From assembly GCF_001879695.1 (NCBI RefSeq), contig NZ_MNBL01000016.1:21260-85259 (forward strand): a stretch of 64,000 nt of DNA. Direction: 5' to 3'. The stretch is from Nioella sediminis (GTDB lineage Bacteria; Pseudomonadota; Alphaproteobacteria; Rhodobacterales; Rhodobacteraceae). A model generated the notes under the pieces. The model made no database searches and was not told where the DNA came from. It saw only the letters and a program-made list of their open reading frames with translations. Position numbers and translations under genes: made by a program. This document shows, one piece after another, positions 1-8,338 of the stretch (the first letter of the stretch is position 1; every line of letters starts with the position of its first letter).

Positions 1-1
1 A

Positions 2-1369
2 CCGGCGTTGCAGGGCGGCAAGCTGCGCTGCATGGGGTCCACCACCTACAAAGAATTCCGCCAGCATTTCGAAAAGGACCGCGCGCTGTCCCGCCGGTTC
101 CAGAAGATCGACGTGAATGAGCCGTCGGTGGACGATACCGTGAAAATCCTCAAGGGCCTCAAACCCTATTTCGAGGATCACCACGACATCAAATACACCA
201 ATGACGCGATCAAGGCGGCGGTGGAACTGTCGGCGCGCTATATCAATGACCGCAAACTGCCCGACAAGGCCATCGACGTCATCGACGAGGCCGGGGCCGC
301 GCAGCATCTGGTGGCCGAATCCAAGCGCCGCAAGACCATCGGCGCGAAGGAGATCGAGGCCGTGGTGGCCAAGATCGCCCGCATCCCGCCCAAGAACGTC
401 TCGAAGGACGATGCCGAGGTTCTGAAGGATCTCGAACGCAGCCTTAAGCGCGTGGTGTTCGGGCAGGACAAGGCCATCGAGGCGCTGGCCAGCGCCATCA
501 AACTGGCGCGCGCGGGCCTGCGCGAGCCGGAAAAGCCGATTGGCAACTACCTGTTTGCCGGCCCCACCGGCGTCGGCAAGACCGAGGTGGCCAAGCAACT
601 GGCCGATACGCTCGGGGTAGAACTGCTGCGCTTCGACATGTCGGAATACATGGAGAAACACGCGGTCAGCCGCCTGATCGGCGCGCCTCCGGGCTATGTG
701 GGCTTCGACCAGGGCGGGCTGCTGACCGACGGTATCGACCAGCACCCGCATTGCGTGCTGCTGCTGGACGAGATCGAGAAAGCGCACCCGGATGTCTTCA
801 ACATCCTGTTGCAGGTGATGGACCACGGAACGCTGACCGATCACAACGGGCGGTCTGTCGATTTCCGCAACGTGGTGCTGATCATGACCTCGAACGCGGG
901 CGCGGCGGAACAGGCGAAATCCGCCATCGGCTTTGGCCGCGACCGGCGCGAGGGCGAGGATACCGCCGCCATCGAGCGCACCTTCACGCCCGAATTCCGC
1001 AACCGTCTGGACGCGGTCATTTCCTTCGGCGCGCTGCCGAAAGAGGTGATCCTGCAGGTGGTCGAGAAATTCGTGCTGCAACTGGAAGCGCAGCTTCTGG
1101 ACCGCAACGTGACCATCGAACTGACGCGCCCCGCCGCCGAATGGCTGGCCGACAAGGGGTACGACGACCGCATGGGCGCCCGCCCGCTTGGCCGCGTGAT
1201 CCAGGAACACATCAAGAAGCCGCTGGCCGAGGAACTGCTGTTCGGCAAGCTCGCCAAGGGCGGCAATGTCAAGGTTGGCGTCAAGGATGGCCAGATCGAC
1301 CTGCGCATCGAAGAACCGGGCGCGCGGCGGATCACGTCGAAGAAACCGCCGCTTCTGACAGCGGAATAG
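2..1369 (+). CDS. clpA: ClpA, ATP-dependent Clp protease ATP-binding subunit (5' end outside window)
   Basis: AAA+ unfoldase that delivers substrates to ClpP in the cytoplasm. Only about the last 455 residues are present; full ClpA is usually about 750-780, so the N-domain and most of the first AAA module lie upstream. The visible part starts in the first AAA domain, followed by the second module with Walker A GPTGVGKT near visible residue 185, Walker B LLLDEIEKAHPDV near 250 and a C-terminal D2-small domain with the GARPLGRVIQ arginine region. The frame is open from the window edge. A hairpin terminator follows directly. Family assignment is secure; ClpB is less likely because no long middle coiled-coil domain lies between the AAA modules. 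Confidence 0.95.
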   Translation, partial: PALQGGKLRCMGSTTYKEFRQHFEKDRALSRRFQKIDVNEPSVDDTVKILKGLKPYFEDHHDIKYTNDAIKAAVELSARYINDRKLPDKAIDVIDEAGAAQHLVAESKRRKTIGAKEIEAVVAKIARIPPKNVSKDDAEVLKDLERSLKRVVFGQDKAIEALASAIKLARAGLREPEKPIGNYLFAGPTGVGKTEVAKQLADTLGVELLRFDMSEYMEKHAVSRLIGAPPGYVGFDQGGLLTDGIDQHPHCVLLLDEIEKAHPDVFNILLQVMDHGTLTDHNGRSVDFRNVVLIMTSNAGAAEQAKSAIGFGRDRREGEDTAAIERTFTPEFRNRLDAVISFGALPKEVILQVVEKFVLQLEAQLLDRNVTIELTRPAAEWLADKGYDDRMGARPLGRVIQEHIKKPLAEELLFGKLAKGGNVKVGVKDGQIDLRIEEPGARRITSKKPPLLTAE

Positions 1370-1378
1370 GAACGAAAG

Positions 1379-1403
1379 AAGGCGCCCTCCGGGGCGCCTT
1401 TTT
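1379..1403 (+). terminator. Rho-independent terminator after clpA
   Basis: The stem AAGGCGCC / GGCGCCTT (1379-1386 with 1393-1400) has a 6-base loop and runs into TTTTT, ten bases after the clpA stop. The minus-strand gene ending at 1405 converges on it, so it may also help to end that transcript. Confidence 0.9.
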
Positions 1404-1404
1404 C

Positions 1405-1782
1405 TCAGGGAACCGGAATGCCGGTCGCGGGCGTGTCCTGGCTGAAGATATTGACCCAACCCTCACCGCTGCGACGCCAGATGGAGGAGACATACATCTC
1501 CTCTTCCTCTGCCCGACCAACCCGCAAATAGCGCGCGCGATAGACCAACAACGCGTGGCCTGCGCCAAGCGGTTTCACCTGCCCATCGGTCAGATGGAAC
1601 CGCACCACGGTCGGTCCACCCGCCAACTGCCCGGCATGGTCCCCCTTCCCGGCGAATCCGTCCGGGTAGACGCCCAGAAAATCCGCTGACAAGGCGGCGG
1701 CATCCGCTGCGGCGTCGCCTGCCACCAGGGCCTCCCACACACGGGTTTCACAGGCCAGCAATTCGTCCCGAAGCGCGCTCAT
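1405..1782 (-). CDS. SnoaL/DUF4440-like (NTF2-fold) small protein
   Basis: 125-residue protein with the pattern of the DUF4440/SnoaL NTF2-like family: an N-terminal helix (ALRDELLACETRVWEAL), then a beta-rich half with VVRFHLTDGQVKPLG and a final SSIWRRSGEGWVNIFSQDTP strand pair typical of this fold. There is no signal peptide, so it is probably cytoplasmic. Family members are diverse and no substrate can be read here. Its ATG overlaps the stop of the coiled-coil OmpA gene by 4 bases (ATGA), so it is the third gene of the minus-strand operon starting near 6140 and is probably translationally coupled to it. Whether it serves the channel/OmpA pair is unknown. Confidence 0.75.
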   Translation of the reverse strand: MSALRDELLACETRVWEALVAGDAAADAAALSADFLGVYPDGFAGKGDHAGQLAGGPTVVRFHLTDGQVKPLGAGHALLVYRARYLRVGRAEEEEMYVSSIWRRSGEGWVNIFSQDTPATGIPVP

Positions 1783-4700
1783 CGCTCGGTGAGCTTCAGC
1801 TCGATCCGGCGGTTCTGGGCCTGCCCCTCAGGCGTGTCGTTGGACGCAATCGGGCGATACTCGCCAAACCCCGTCGCCGCCAGCCGCGCGGGTGGAAAGC
1901 CGAGCTCGTCGCTCATGAACAGCACCACCGACAGGGCGCGGGCCTGGCTCAGCTCCCAATTGTTGGCGTATTCGGCGGTCGGGCGCAGCTGCTGGTCATC
2001 GGTATGGCCATCGACCCGCACGATCCAATCCACCGACAGAGGGATTTCCCCTGCCACGTCGAACAGCAATTCCGCAACATTGGCGATCTGTGCCTCCCCT
2101 TCGGGAGAGAGATCGGCGGACCCGACCTCGAACAGCACCTCGGAGGCGAAGACGAAACGATCCCCCTCGATCCGCACGCCGTCGCGGCCTTCCAGCAATT
2201 CGCGCAGGCGGCCGAAGAACTCCGACCGGTAGCGCTCCAGCTCCTGCGCCTCGGCGGCCAGCCGTTCGGCCTCGGCCTCGGCCAGTCGCCGCGCTTCCGC
2301 CTCGGCCTCGGCGCGGGCCGCTTCGGATTCCGCCAGCGCATCGCTTTCGGCGGCCAGCCGCGCCAGCGCCGCGTTCAGATCGGCCCCGAGCGTTTCCACC
2401 TGCACCTGCGCCGCCGCATCCGCCGCCTGCGAAGCATCGAGCAGCCCCTGCAACTCGCCAAGCTGCGTGCGCAGCGCCGCCACCTGTTCGTTCAACGCCG
2501 CGATCTGTCGCTGACTTTCTGCCGAGGCCGCCTCTGCCGTTTCCAGTTCCAGATTGGCCTGTGCCAGCAATGCCGACTGCTGCTCGGCTTCGCTCAACCG
2601 GTCTTCGGCGGTGGTCTCGGCCAGCATCTGCGCGGTCAGCGCGGCGGCCAGTTGCTCCTCCAGCTCAGACAGTGCGCCTGCGGCTTCTGCTCCCGCCGAT
2701 TCCCGCGCGGCCTCGGACGCCGCCAGTTCCGCCTCAAGCGCCGCAATGCGCGATTCCGCCGTTTGTTCGGCCCGCGCCAGATCCAGCAGGGCCTGTGTCA
2801 GCTCTGCCTCCATTGCGGTCAGGGCCGTCTGGTTGGCGGCCTGCTCTTCACGGAGGACAGCGCTTTCGGCCTGTGCGGCAGAGAGATCGGCCTCGACCTC
2901 CTCCACCCGGTCCGCTGCCAGCGTGGCCCGCGCAAGCGCTGCGGCCAGCTCCGCCTCCAGCGCCGTCAGTTCCGCACCGCGCCGGGCCAGCCCCTCTTCG
3001 GCGGCCTGGGATTCGGCCTGAGCGGCGACCAGATCCGTTTCCAGCGCAGCGATGCGCGCCGCATCCTCGCCGGCCTGCGCCTGTGCCGACTGAAGCGCTG
3101 CGGCCAGTTGCGTTTGCAGCGCATCGAGGCTTTCGGAGCTGTTATCGAGATCCGATTGCGCGGCGGCGGCTTCGGCCTGCGCGGTTCCCAGATCCTGTTC
3201 CAGCGCCGTGATCCGTTCTGCGTCGCGCGTGGCGCGCACAAGGGCTGCGGCCAGCTCGGCCTCCAGCCGCGTCAATGTGGCCCTGCTCTCGGTCAGTTCC
3301 GCCTGAGCCGCGGCGGCAGTGCCTTCGGCTGCGGCTACGTCTGCCTCCAGCTGCGCGAGCCGCCCGGCATCCGCTTCCGCGCGCCGGTCGGCCTGTTGCA
3401 GGGCCGTGGCAAGCTGTGTTTCCAACCCGGCGACAGTTTCCTCGCTTGCCGTCAGGGCGGCCGCTGTCGCGGCGGCATTGGCATTGGCCGCTGCGATATC
3501 CTCTTCGAGTTCTGCGATCCGCGTGCGGCTTTGCGTGGCTTGTGCTGTCAACCGGGCCAGTGCGCGCGCCAGTTCCTCCTCCAGCGATGACATCTCGCCA
3601 GCGCGCTCCTCCGCCACCGATTGCGCGGCTTCCAGCGCCGCCTGTGTCTCGGCCAGGGCAGCGGCGTCCTGCGCGCGGGCGGCAAGCGCCAAGGCCAGTT
3701 GACCCTCCAGATCCGACAAGCGTCCCGCTGCCTCGCTGGCGGCGGCGAGACTCGTCTCCAATTCCTCGATCCGGTCGCCCTGCGCGGTGTTGTCAGCCAA
3801 CGCCGCGGCCAGACGGGCTGCAAAGTTCTCCCGCGCCTGATCGGCAGCGGCCAGCAGCGTCAGGGTATCCTCCGCCTCCTGCCGCCGCTGTTCCAGCGCA
3901 AGCGCAATGGCGGTCAGTTCGGCATCGGCCTCCTGCAGGCGGGCGCGCAGGGCTTCGGCGGCGGCGGCTTCGGCCAGACGCGCGGCCTCTTCGTCGGAAA
4001 GCTGCGCCTGAGTATCCGCCAGCCGGTCGCGCAGGGCGGCAGCGGCAGCGGCCTCGGCCAGACGTGCGGCCTCCTCGCTGTCGAGATCGGTTTCCAGCAC
4101 CGAGAGCCGTTCGCGCAGCGCAGCCGCCGCCGCCTGTTCCGCCAACAGCGCCGCTTCCTCTGCGGTCAGCTCCTGCTCCAGTTCTGCGATCTGCGCTTCG
4201 AGCGATGCGGTCAGGGCTTCCTCGCCTGCCAGCGCGGCCAGCGCCGTGGTCAGGTCGGTCTGCAACCCCGCCGAGTTTTCTTCCTGCGCCTGCAAGGCGG
4301 CCAGCGTGTCGGCGAGCGTCGCCTCCTGCGCAGCAGCCTCGGATTCCAGATCGGCGATCAGCGCCTCCAGCGCCTCGCGTTCGGCAGCGGCCAGGCGCGC
4401 CTGTTCGGCGGCGGCGTCGATCTCGTCTCGCGCGGTGGCAAGGGCCAGCGTCAGCGCGTCAACCTCTGACACCCGCGCCTCCAGATCCGCCTGCACCGCG
4501 TCGCGTTCCTCGGTCAGATCCGTGTTGGCCGCAATGAGCGAGGCCACCTGCGCCTCGAAATCGGCGATGCGCGCGGCCTGCCCCTCGGTTTCAGCCGTCA
4601 GCGAGGCGATCAGCGCGGCCTGCATCTGCAATTCGCCCTCGGCCTCTGACAGGCTGGCACCAAGCGTCGCAACCCGCTGTTCCAGCTGTGCCGAGCGGCT

Positions 4701-4919
4701 TTGCGCCAGGCCGAGTGCGTCGGCCAGTTCATTAAGCTGCGCGTTCAGAACGTTCAGCTCGTCATCCTGATTGTTGATCGTTTCCGACAGCACGAACTGC
4801 ACGATCATGAAGATCGTCAGAACGAAGATCATCACCATCAAGAGCGCGGTGATGGCATCCACGAAACCGGGCCAGATCGAGGCGGTAAATCGCGTGCCGG
4901 AACGCCGGTGGAAGGCCAT
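1779..4919 (-). CDS. Very long inner-membrane coiled-coil protein with C-terminal OmpA/MotB peptidoglycan-binding domain
   Basis: 1046 residues. A short cytoplasmic N-terminus (about 1-18) is followed by one transmembrane helix (about 19-44, DAITALLMVMIFVLTIFMIV). Then comes an Ala/Glu/Leu-rich coiled coil (about 50-900) with hardly any Pro or Gly, and a C-terminal OmpA-like domain (about 910-1046) with the peptidoglycan-binding signatures VDGHTDDQQL and GFGEYRPIASNDTPEGQAQNRRIE. The single helix plus OmpA domain is the MotB/TolR-like architecture. The gene starts 3 bases after the stop of a MotA/TolQ/ExbB-like gene, so the two probably form an ion-driven complex spanning inner membrane and cell wall. 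The coiled coil contains internal repeats, including three exact-length 28-residue units at residues 251-334. MotB and TolR stators are far shorter. Partner and function are inferred. Confidence 0.85.
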   Translation of the reverse strand: MAFHRRSGTRFTASIWPGFVDAITALLMVMIFVLTIFMIVQFVLSETINNQDDELNVLNAQLNELADALGLAQSRSAQLEQRVATLGASLSEAEGELQMQAALIASLTAETEGQAARIADFEAQVASLIAANTDLTEERDAVQADLEARVSEVDALTLALATARDEIDAAAEQARLAAAEREALEALIADLESEAAAQEATLADTLAALQAQEENSAGLQTDLTTALAALAGEEALTASLEAQIAELEQELTAEEAALLAEQAAAAALRERLSVLETDLDSEEAARLAEAAAAAALRDRLADTQAQLSDEEAARLAEAAAAEALRARLQEADAELTAIALALEQRRQEAEDTLTLLAAADQARENFAARLAAALADNTAQGDRIEELETSLAAASEAAGRLSDLEGQLALALAARAQDAAALAETQAALEAAQSVAEERAGEMSSLEEELARALARLTAQATQSRTRIAELEEDIAAANANAAATAAALTASEETVAGLETQLATALQQADRRAEADAGRLAQLEADVAAAEGTAAAAQAELTESRATLTRLEAELAAALVRATRDAERITALEQDLGTAQAEAAAAQSDLDNSSESLDALQTQLAAALQSAQAQAGEDAARIAALETDLVAAQAESQAAEEGLARRGAELTALEAELAAALARATLAADRVEEVEADLSAAQAESAVLREEQAANQTALTAMEAELTQALLDLARAEQTAESRIAALEAELAASEAARESAGAEAAGALSELEEQLAAALTAQMLAETTAEDRLSEAEQQSALLAQANLELETAEAASAESQRQIAALNEQVAALRTQLGELQGLLDASQAADAAAQVQVETLGADLNAALARLAAESDALAESEAARAEAEAEARRLAEAEAERLAAEAQELERYRSEFFGRLRELLEGRDGVRIEGDRFVFASEVLFEVGSADLSPEGEAQIANVAELLFDVAGEIPLSVDWIVRVDGHTDDQQLRPTAEYANNWELSQARALSVVLFMSDELGFPPARLAATGFGEYRPIASNDTPEGQAQNRRIELKLTER
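3918..4169 (-). repeat. Three tandem 84-bp in-frame repeats (28 residues = 4 heptads each)
   Basis: Inside the coiled-coil gene, residues 251-278, 279-306 and 307-334 align without gaps. Each begins with L then (T/D/S)-x-EEAA-x-LAE, continues with an Ala run and ALR-x-RL, and ends on an acidic or polar stretch. The unit is exactly four heptads, so gain or loss of a unit would keep the coiled-coil register. Further on, longer units of 49-53 residues beginning LE-x-(E/Q)LAAAL recur about five times. Confidence 0.8.
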
Positions 4920-4922
4920 GGA

Positions 4923-6140
4923 TCAGCCCTCCGGGGCCGGGTCTTCGGGGGGCGCACGACGTTGCGGGGCGGGGCGTTGGCGGGGCTGCGAGGCCGAGCG
5001 CGTCAGTTCCCGGATCGCGCCGGTCAGCTCGCCGATATCGGCGCGCAGGGCGCCAATCTCTTCCTGCCGCGAACTGCCCATTTCTTCGAAGATCTTCAGC
5101 AACTGCACGTCGATGGACCGCAGCCGCATCCGGCTTTCCGCATCAATGCCGCCCTCGCCGGACGTGGCCGACAGCACCTCGGCCAGCCGGTCCTGCGCCG
5201 CCGACAGACGTTCGGTCGCGGCAACCTGTCCGGGTCCGAGCCGTTCCGCAAGGTCCGCCAGCACGCCGGTCATCTCGCCAAGCCGTGCCTCGGTTTCCTG
5301 ATGGCGCGCCTCGGATTGGGTGAAGAGACCCTGCAACGTGTCGATCTGATCGACCATGTGATCCAGCACCGTGGCAATCGCGGCCCGGTCCAGCCCGCCG
5401 CCTTCGCCCTCTCCCGATGAAAAACTGACGCGGGTGATCGTGGACAGCCATTCTTCCATTTCGCGGTAGAACCGGTTCTGGCCATGGCCCGCGAACAGTT
5501 CCAGCAACCCCACGACCAGCGACCCGGCAAGACCAAGCAACGAGGAGGCGAAGGCCGTACCCATGCCGCCCAGTTGTTCCTCCAGCCCGCCCATCAGGCG
5601 TGAAAACACCTCGATCCCGGACTCGTCGGCAGAGGGTTGCAGCGAGCGGATCGTTTCCACCACCGCAGGCACCGTGACCGCAAGCCCGTAGAACGTGCCC
5701 AGAAGCCCAAGGAAAATCAGCAGGCTGGTGATGTAGCGCGTGATGTCGCGCGCCTCTTCCATCCGCGCGCCCACGGAATCCAGCACCGAGCGCGACGAGG
5801 CGGAGGTCAATTGCAGCCGCGAACCACGTGCCTGAAAGATGCCCGACAGCGCTGCCAGCAGAAGCGGCGGTTTGCCCTGATCCTCACCCGCACCATTGGC
5901 GATCCCCTCGATCCAGGAAATCGACGAGAACAATTGCACAACCTGCCAGAAACAGGCCAGAACGCCCGCGAAGAACACAAGCGCGATGGTTCCATTGAGA
6001 TAGGTATTGGCGGTCACGACCGGCTGGATGCTGCCCCAGACCAGGAAGGTGCCAAAACCGACCAGCCCGCAGATCATCAGCATGATTGCGATCTGGCGGA
6101 TCGGTTGCGTAAAGCGCGGCGCGTCTGGTCTGCTCGTCAC
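4923..6140 (-). CDS. MotA/TolQ/ExbB-family proton-channel-like protein
   Basis: 405 residues with four predicted membrane segments (about 17-37, 50-70, 137-157 and 190-217). The last two lie in the conserved MotA/TolQ/ExbB core (ITSLLIFLGLLGTFYGLAV and MGTAFASSLLGLAGSLVVG). A charged helical tail (about 240-405) is probably cytoplasmic. In this family the channel subunit passes ions with a MotB/TolR/ExbD partner. The adjacent downstream gene encodes such a partner with an OmpA domain, 3 bases away. The start is a GTG; no better ATG precedes it in frame and the ribosome-binding site is weak, so the exact start is uncertain. No tonB, tolA or flagellar genes are near, so it is not obviously TolQ, ExbB or MotA proper. 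Confidence 0.85.
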   Translation of the reverse strand: MTSRPDAPRFTQPIRQIAIMLMICGLVGFGTFLVWGSIQPVVTANTYLNGTIALVFFAGVLACFWQVVQLFSSISWIEGIANGAGEDQGKPPLLLAALSGIFQARGSRLQLTSASSRSVLDSVGARMEEARDITRYITSLLIFLGLLGTFYGLAVTVPAVVETIRSLQPSADESGIEVFSRLMGGLEEQLGGMGTAFASSLLGLAGSLVVGLLELFAGHGQNRFYREMEEWLSTITRVSFSSGEGEGGGLDRAAIATVLDHMVDQIDTLQGLFTQSEARHQETEARLGEMTGVLADLAERLGPGQVAATERLSAAQDRLAEVLSATSGEGGIDAESRMRLRSIDVQLLKIFEEMGSSRQEEIGALRADIGELTGAIRELTRSASQPRQRPAPQRRAPPEDPAPEG

Positions 6141-6237
6141 GGTGTTCTGGCCATCCCGTTTTTCTCGAGCACACCCTACCCCGCCCGCAGCAATCTGCCA
6201 AGCGTTGCGGGGCCGTCGCGCGTGACGCGGCGCAAGG

Positions 6238-6780
6238 TCACCCCTGTTTCAGCGCCCGAACCCGGCGCACCAGCCAGTCGAGATCCTCATCCGCCAGATC
6301 AAGCTCGGCCAGATGGGCGGCGGTGTTATACAGGTATTCATCATTCGGCCCGCGCCCACCGACCGCATGGGCGATGATCTGCGCCTGCTTTTCAAGGCTC
6401 ATCCCCGCCACATATTGCTCATGCTCGGGGTCGATCACATAGGTGACGGCCATCGCCTCGCCGCCGCCATGGAAAGTGATCGGCAATTCGCGTTCCAGAT
6501 AGGCCGAAGAGATCAGCTCCCGCTCCCTAAGATAGTCGATGGTGGCAGGCGCGTTTGCGGCCTCCACCCGGAAGGCCACACCATCGCAATGGGCCCCTTC
6601 TGCCGCGTCAAGCGCTAGCACCAGACCGGGGCTTTCCACCGTGCCGCGATGGTGGATCGAGCTCATGCAGAAGGACCGGTGCCAGCCCGGCAGCCGTGCG
6701 ATCCGGGTCTCGGCCACGTCAAAACCGGGGTTCCAGATCAGCGATCCGTATCCGAACACCCAAAGATCCGCCGTGCTCAT
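6238..6780 (-). CDS. ChaC-like gamma-glutamylcyclotransferase
   Basis: 180 residues. ChaC family enzymes cleave gamma-glutamyl peptides such as glutathione to 5-oxoproline in the cytoplasm. The N-terminus has the family motif FGYGSLIWNPGF (about residues 9-20). YLRERELISSAYLER in the middle carries the candidate catalytic Glu, and VTYVIDPEHEQYVAGMS and GPNDEYLYNT are typical of the C-terminal half. The ATG at 6780 was chosen because YGSL must sit near the N-terminus; the frame stays open upstream to about 7368 but that part is noncoding. It is divergent from the DUF2125 gene. The 5-oxoproline product is worth noting because a 5-oxoprolinase/hydantoinase-family pair starts 1.5 kb away, though nothing shows they are linked. 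Confidence 0.88.
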   Translation of the reverse strand: MSTADLWVFGYGSLIWNPGFDVAETRIARLPGWHRSFCMSSIHHRGTVESPGLVLALDAAEGAHCDGVAFRVEAANAPATIDYLRERELISSAYLERELPITFHGGGEAMAVTYVIDPEHEQYVAGMSLEKQAQIIAHAVGGRGPNDEYLYNTAAHLAELDLADEDLDWLVRRVRALKQG

Positions 6781-6864
6781 GCCAATACCACCTTGTCCTA
6801 TGGTCACTCGTGCCCGACCCCGTATATGCAGACAGCGGACGGGATGAAACAGGAGAGTCGCGCG

Positions 6865-7866
6865 ATGAAGGTCTGGGCCTGGGTGATCGGCGCACTGGTC
6901 ATGATCTGGTCGGTCGTGTGGCTGGCCGGGTCCATCGCCACGGAACGACTCGTGACCTATTGGCTGAACGACCGCGAGGCCGCCGGGTGGGCCGTGGCTC
7001 ATGACGGTGTGCAGACCTCGGGCTATCCGTTCCGCTTCGTCACCACCCTGCCCGGTCTGATGCTGGCCGATCCGTTTAGCGGGTGGGCAGCGGAACTCGA
7101 CGGGTTCCGCCTGGAACAGGACAGCTACCAGCCGCAGGCGATCCGCGCGATCTGGCCAGCCGAACACACCCTGTCCACCCCCTATGAACGCATCACGATC
7201 CGCGCCGGCCAGTTGGAGGCGATGCTGCATGTCCGCCCGCTGGACTATCTGGCGCTGGTGCAATCCGAGACCCGCATCGCGGCGCTGGAGATGGAGAGCG
7301 ACCTGGGCTGGTCGAGCCGGGTGGATCAGGCCCTGACGATGGTGGTGGAACGCGACGAACCCGGCCACCGCTATGACATCCGCATCGACGCCAGTGGCGT
7401 GACCCCGGCAGGCGAGGTTCTGGCGCTGCTCGATCCCGCCGGGCTGCTGCCACAGGAGATCGAGACCGTCCGCTTCGAGGCCGTCATGGGCTTCGCCCGC
7501 GCCTGGGACCTGACGGCGCTGGAAAGCAGCCGCCCGGCGATCACCCGCGTGGAACTGGCCGAGCTGCGCGCCGATTGGGGCGACCTGGCGCTGCGCCTGT
7601 CGGGTGATCTGGATGTGGATGCCGATGGGCTGCCTACGGGCGATCTGTCGGTCCGGGCGCAGAACTGGCGCGAGATGATCGAGATCGGGGTGAATGCGGG
7701 GGCCATACCCGCAGGGTTCCGCGGCACGCTGGAAACCGGGCTTGGCCTGCTGGCGGGCCTGTCAGGGCGCCCCGAAGACCTCGACGCAACACTCAGCTTC
7801 TCCAACGGGCAGGTCTATTTCGGGCCGATCCCCCTCGGCCCCGCCCCGCGGTTGGTGTTGCGCTAA
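6865..7866 (+). CDS. DUF2125 family protein, membrane-anchored
   Basis: 333 residues. An N-terminal hydrophobic helix (about 3-24, VWAWVIGALVMIWSVVWLAG) acts as signal anchor or signal peptide. The rest is a soluble, probably periplasmic, beta-rich region with the DUF2125 look (GYPFRFVTTLPGLMLADP near residue 53; repeated short strand patterns to the end at PLGPAPRLVLR). The molecular function of the family is not known. The start at 6865 has AGGAGA 8 bases upstream; an in-frame ATG at 6844 is an alternative. The gene is single, divergent from the cyclotransferase gene, and is followed by a long noncoding stretch. Confidence 0.8.
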   Translation: MKVWAWVIGALVMIWSVVWLAGSIATERLVTYWLNDREAAGWAVAHDGVQTSGYPFRFVTTLPGLMLADPFSGWAAELDGFRLEQDSYQPQAIRAIWPAEHTLSTPYERITIRAGQLEAMLHVRPLDYLALVQSETRIAALEMESDLGWSSRVDQALTMVVERDEPGHRYDIRIDASGVTPAGEVLALLDPAGLLPQEIETVRFEAVMGFARAWDLTALESSRPAITRVELAELRADWGDLALRLSGDLDVDADGLPTGDLSVRAQNWREMIEIGVNAGAIPAGFRGTLETGLGLLAGLSGRPEDLDATLSFSNGQVYFGPIPLGPAPRLVLR

Positions 7867-8338
7867 CCCTCGCAACCAAAGAAACATTTTCACTGCGCTT
7901 GATGCTGGAGGTTGGTTCGGCACTCCCATGGGAAGCGGACAAATGTCAGCTGAGAGCCCTCTTTGACAAATGCTGCAGATTGATCGAATGAGTGAAATGC
8001 GGTGAAACCGGGCGTAGGTCACGGGATAAATCCCCGAAAAGCGAACACGGAGATGTGAGAAAACTGCTGCCACTTGTAGTTTACACTGCAATCGAGAGTG
8101 CTTGCTGGGCAGGTCCACATTTCTGTTGACAGACTGTCCTATGCTCGGGCTTCATTTCTGGAGTAGGAAAGAGCGAGAGCGACCAGATATGGCGCAACGC
8201 ATGATGGCAAATTTGGGGCGCCGGGCAACCGGCTGTGATCTCGTCGTATGACGTGAAGCTGGCTATTTGTCGATTCGGCAGTTGCTGGACCGGGTATTCA
8301 CACCTCTTCTGACTTTCCTGCATTTTTGGTTTCTCTTC
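7867..8338. other. Lower-GC noncoding stretch before the seven-gene operon
   Basis: 472 bases without a credible gene. Composition is visibly more AT-rich than the flanking genes. It contains blocks such as AAGCGGACAAATGTCAGCT (about 7934-7952) and TTGACAAATGCTGCAG (about 7965-7980) that look to me like fragments of dispersed noncoding sequence seen in Roseobacter genomes; this is from memory and unchecked. A TTGACA at 8126-8131 could belong to a promoter for the operon, but no well-spaced -10 box follows. Open frames from about 8267 would add a hydrophobic extension to HyuA that the family does not have. Confidence 0.5.

Noticed and set aside
3918..4169. Tandem DNA repeats as a possible CRISPR array
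   Set aside because: They are 84-bp in-frame coding repeats without unique spacers.
2004..4537. Long open frames on the plus strand opposite the coiled-coil gene (up to 528 residues)
   Set aside because: They are Arg/Pro/Gln-rich mirror frames of an Ala/Glu-rich gene with strong codon bias; no ribosome-binding site and no family resemblance.
1779..6140. Zorya-type phage defence (ZorA/ZorB also pair a MotA-like channel with an OmpA-domain protein)
   Set aside because: No ZorC, ZorD or ZorE gene follows; the next gene is a small SnoaL-like protein and the neighbours are housekeeping. The coiled coil is also on the OmpA protein, not the channel.
8126..8145. Promoter TTGACA with TATGCT before the seven-gene operon
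   Set aside because: The spacing is only 8 bases, far from the 16-18 needed, so I did not call it.
8267..8338. N-terminal extension of HyuA from a TTG at 8267
   Set aside because: It would add a hydrophobic stretch not seen in the family; homologues start just before DIGGT.
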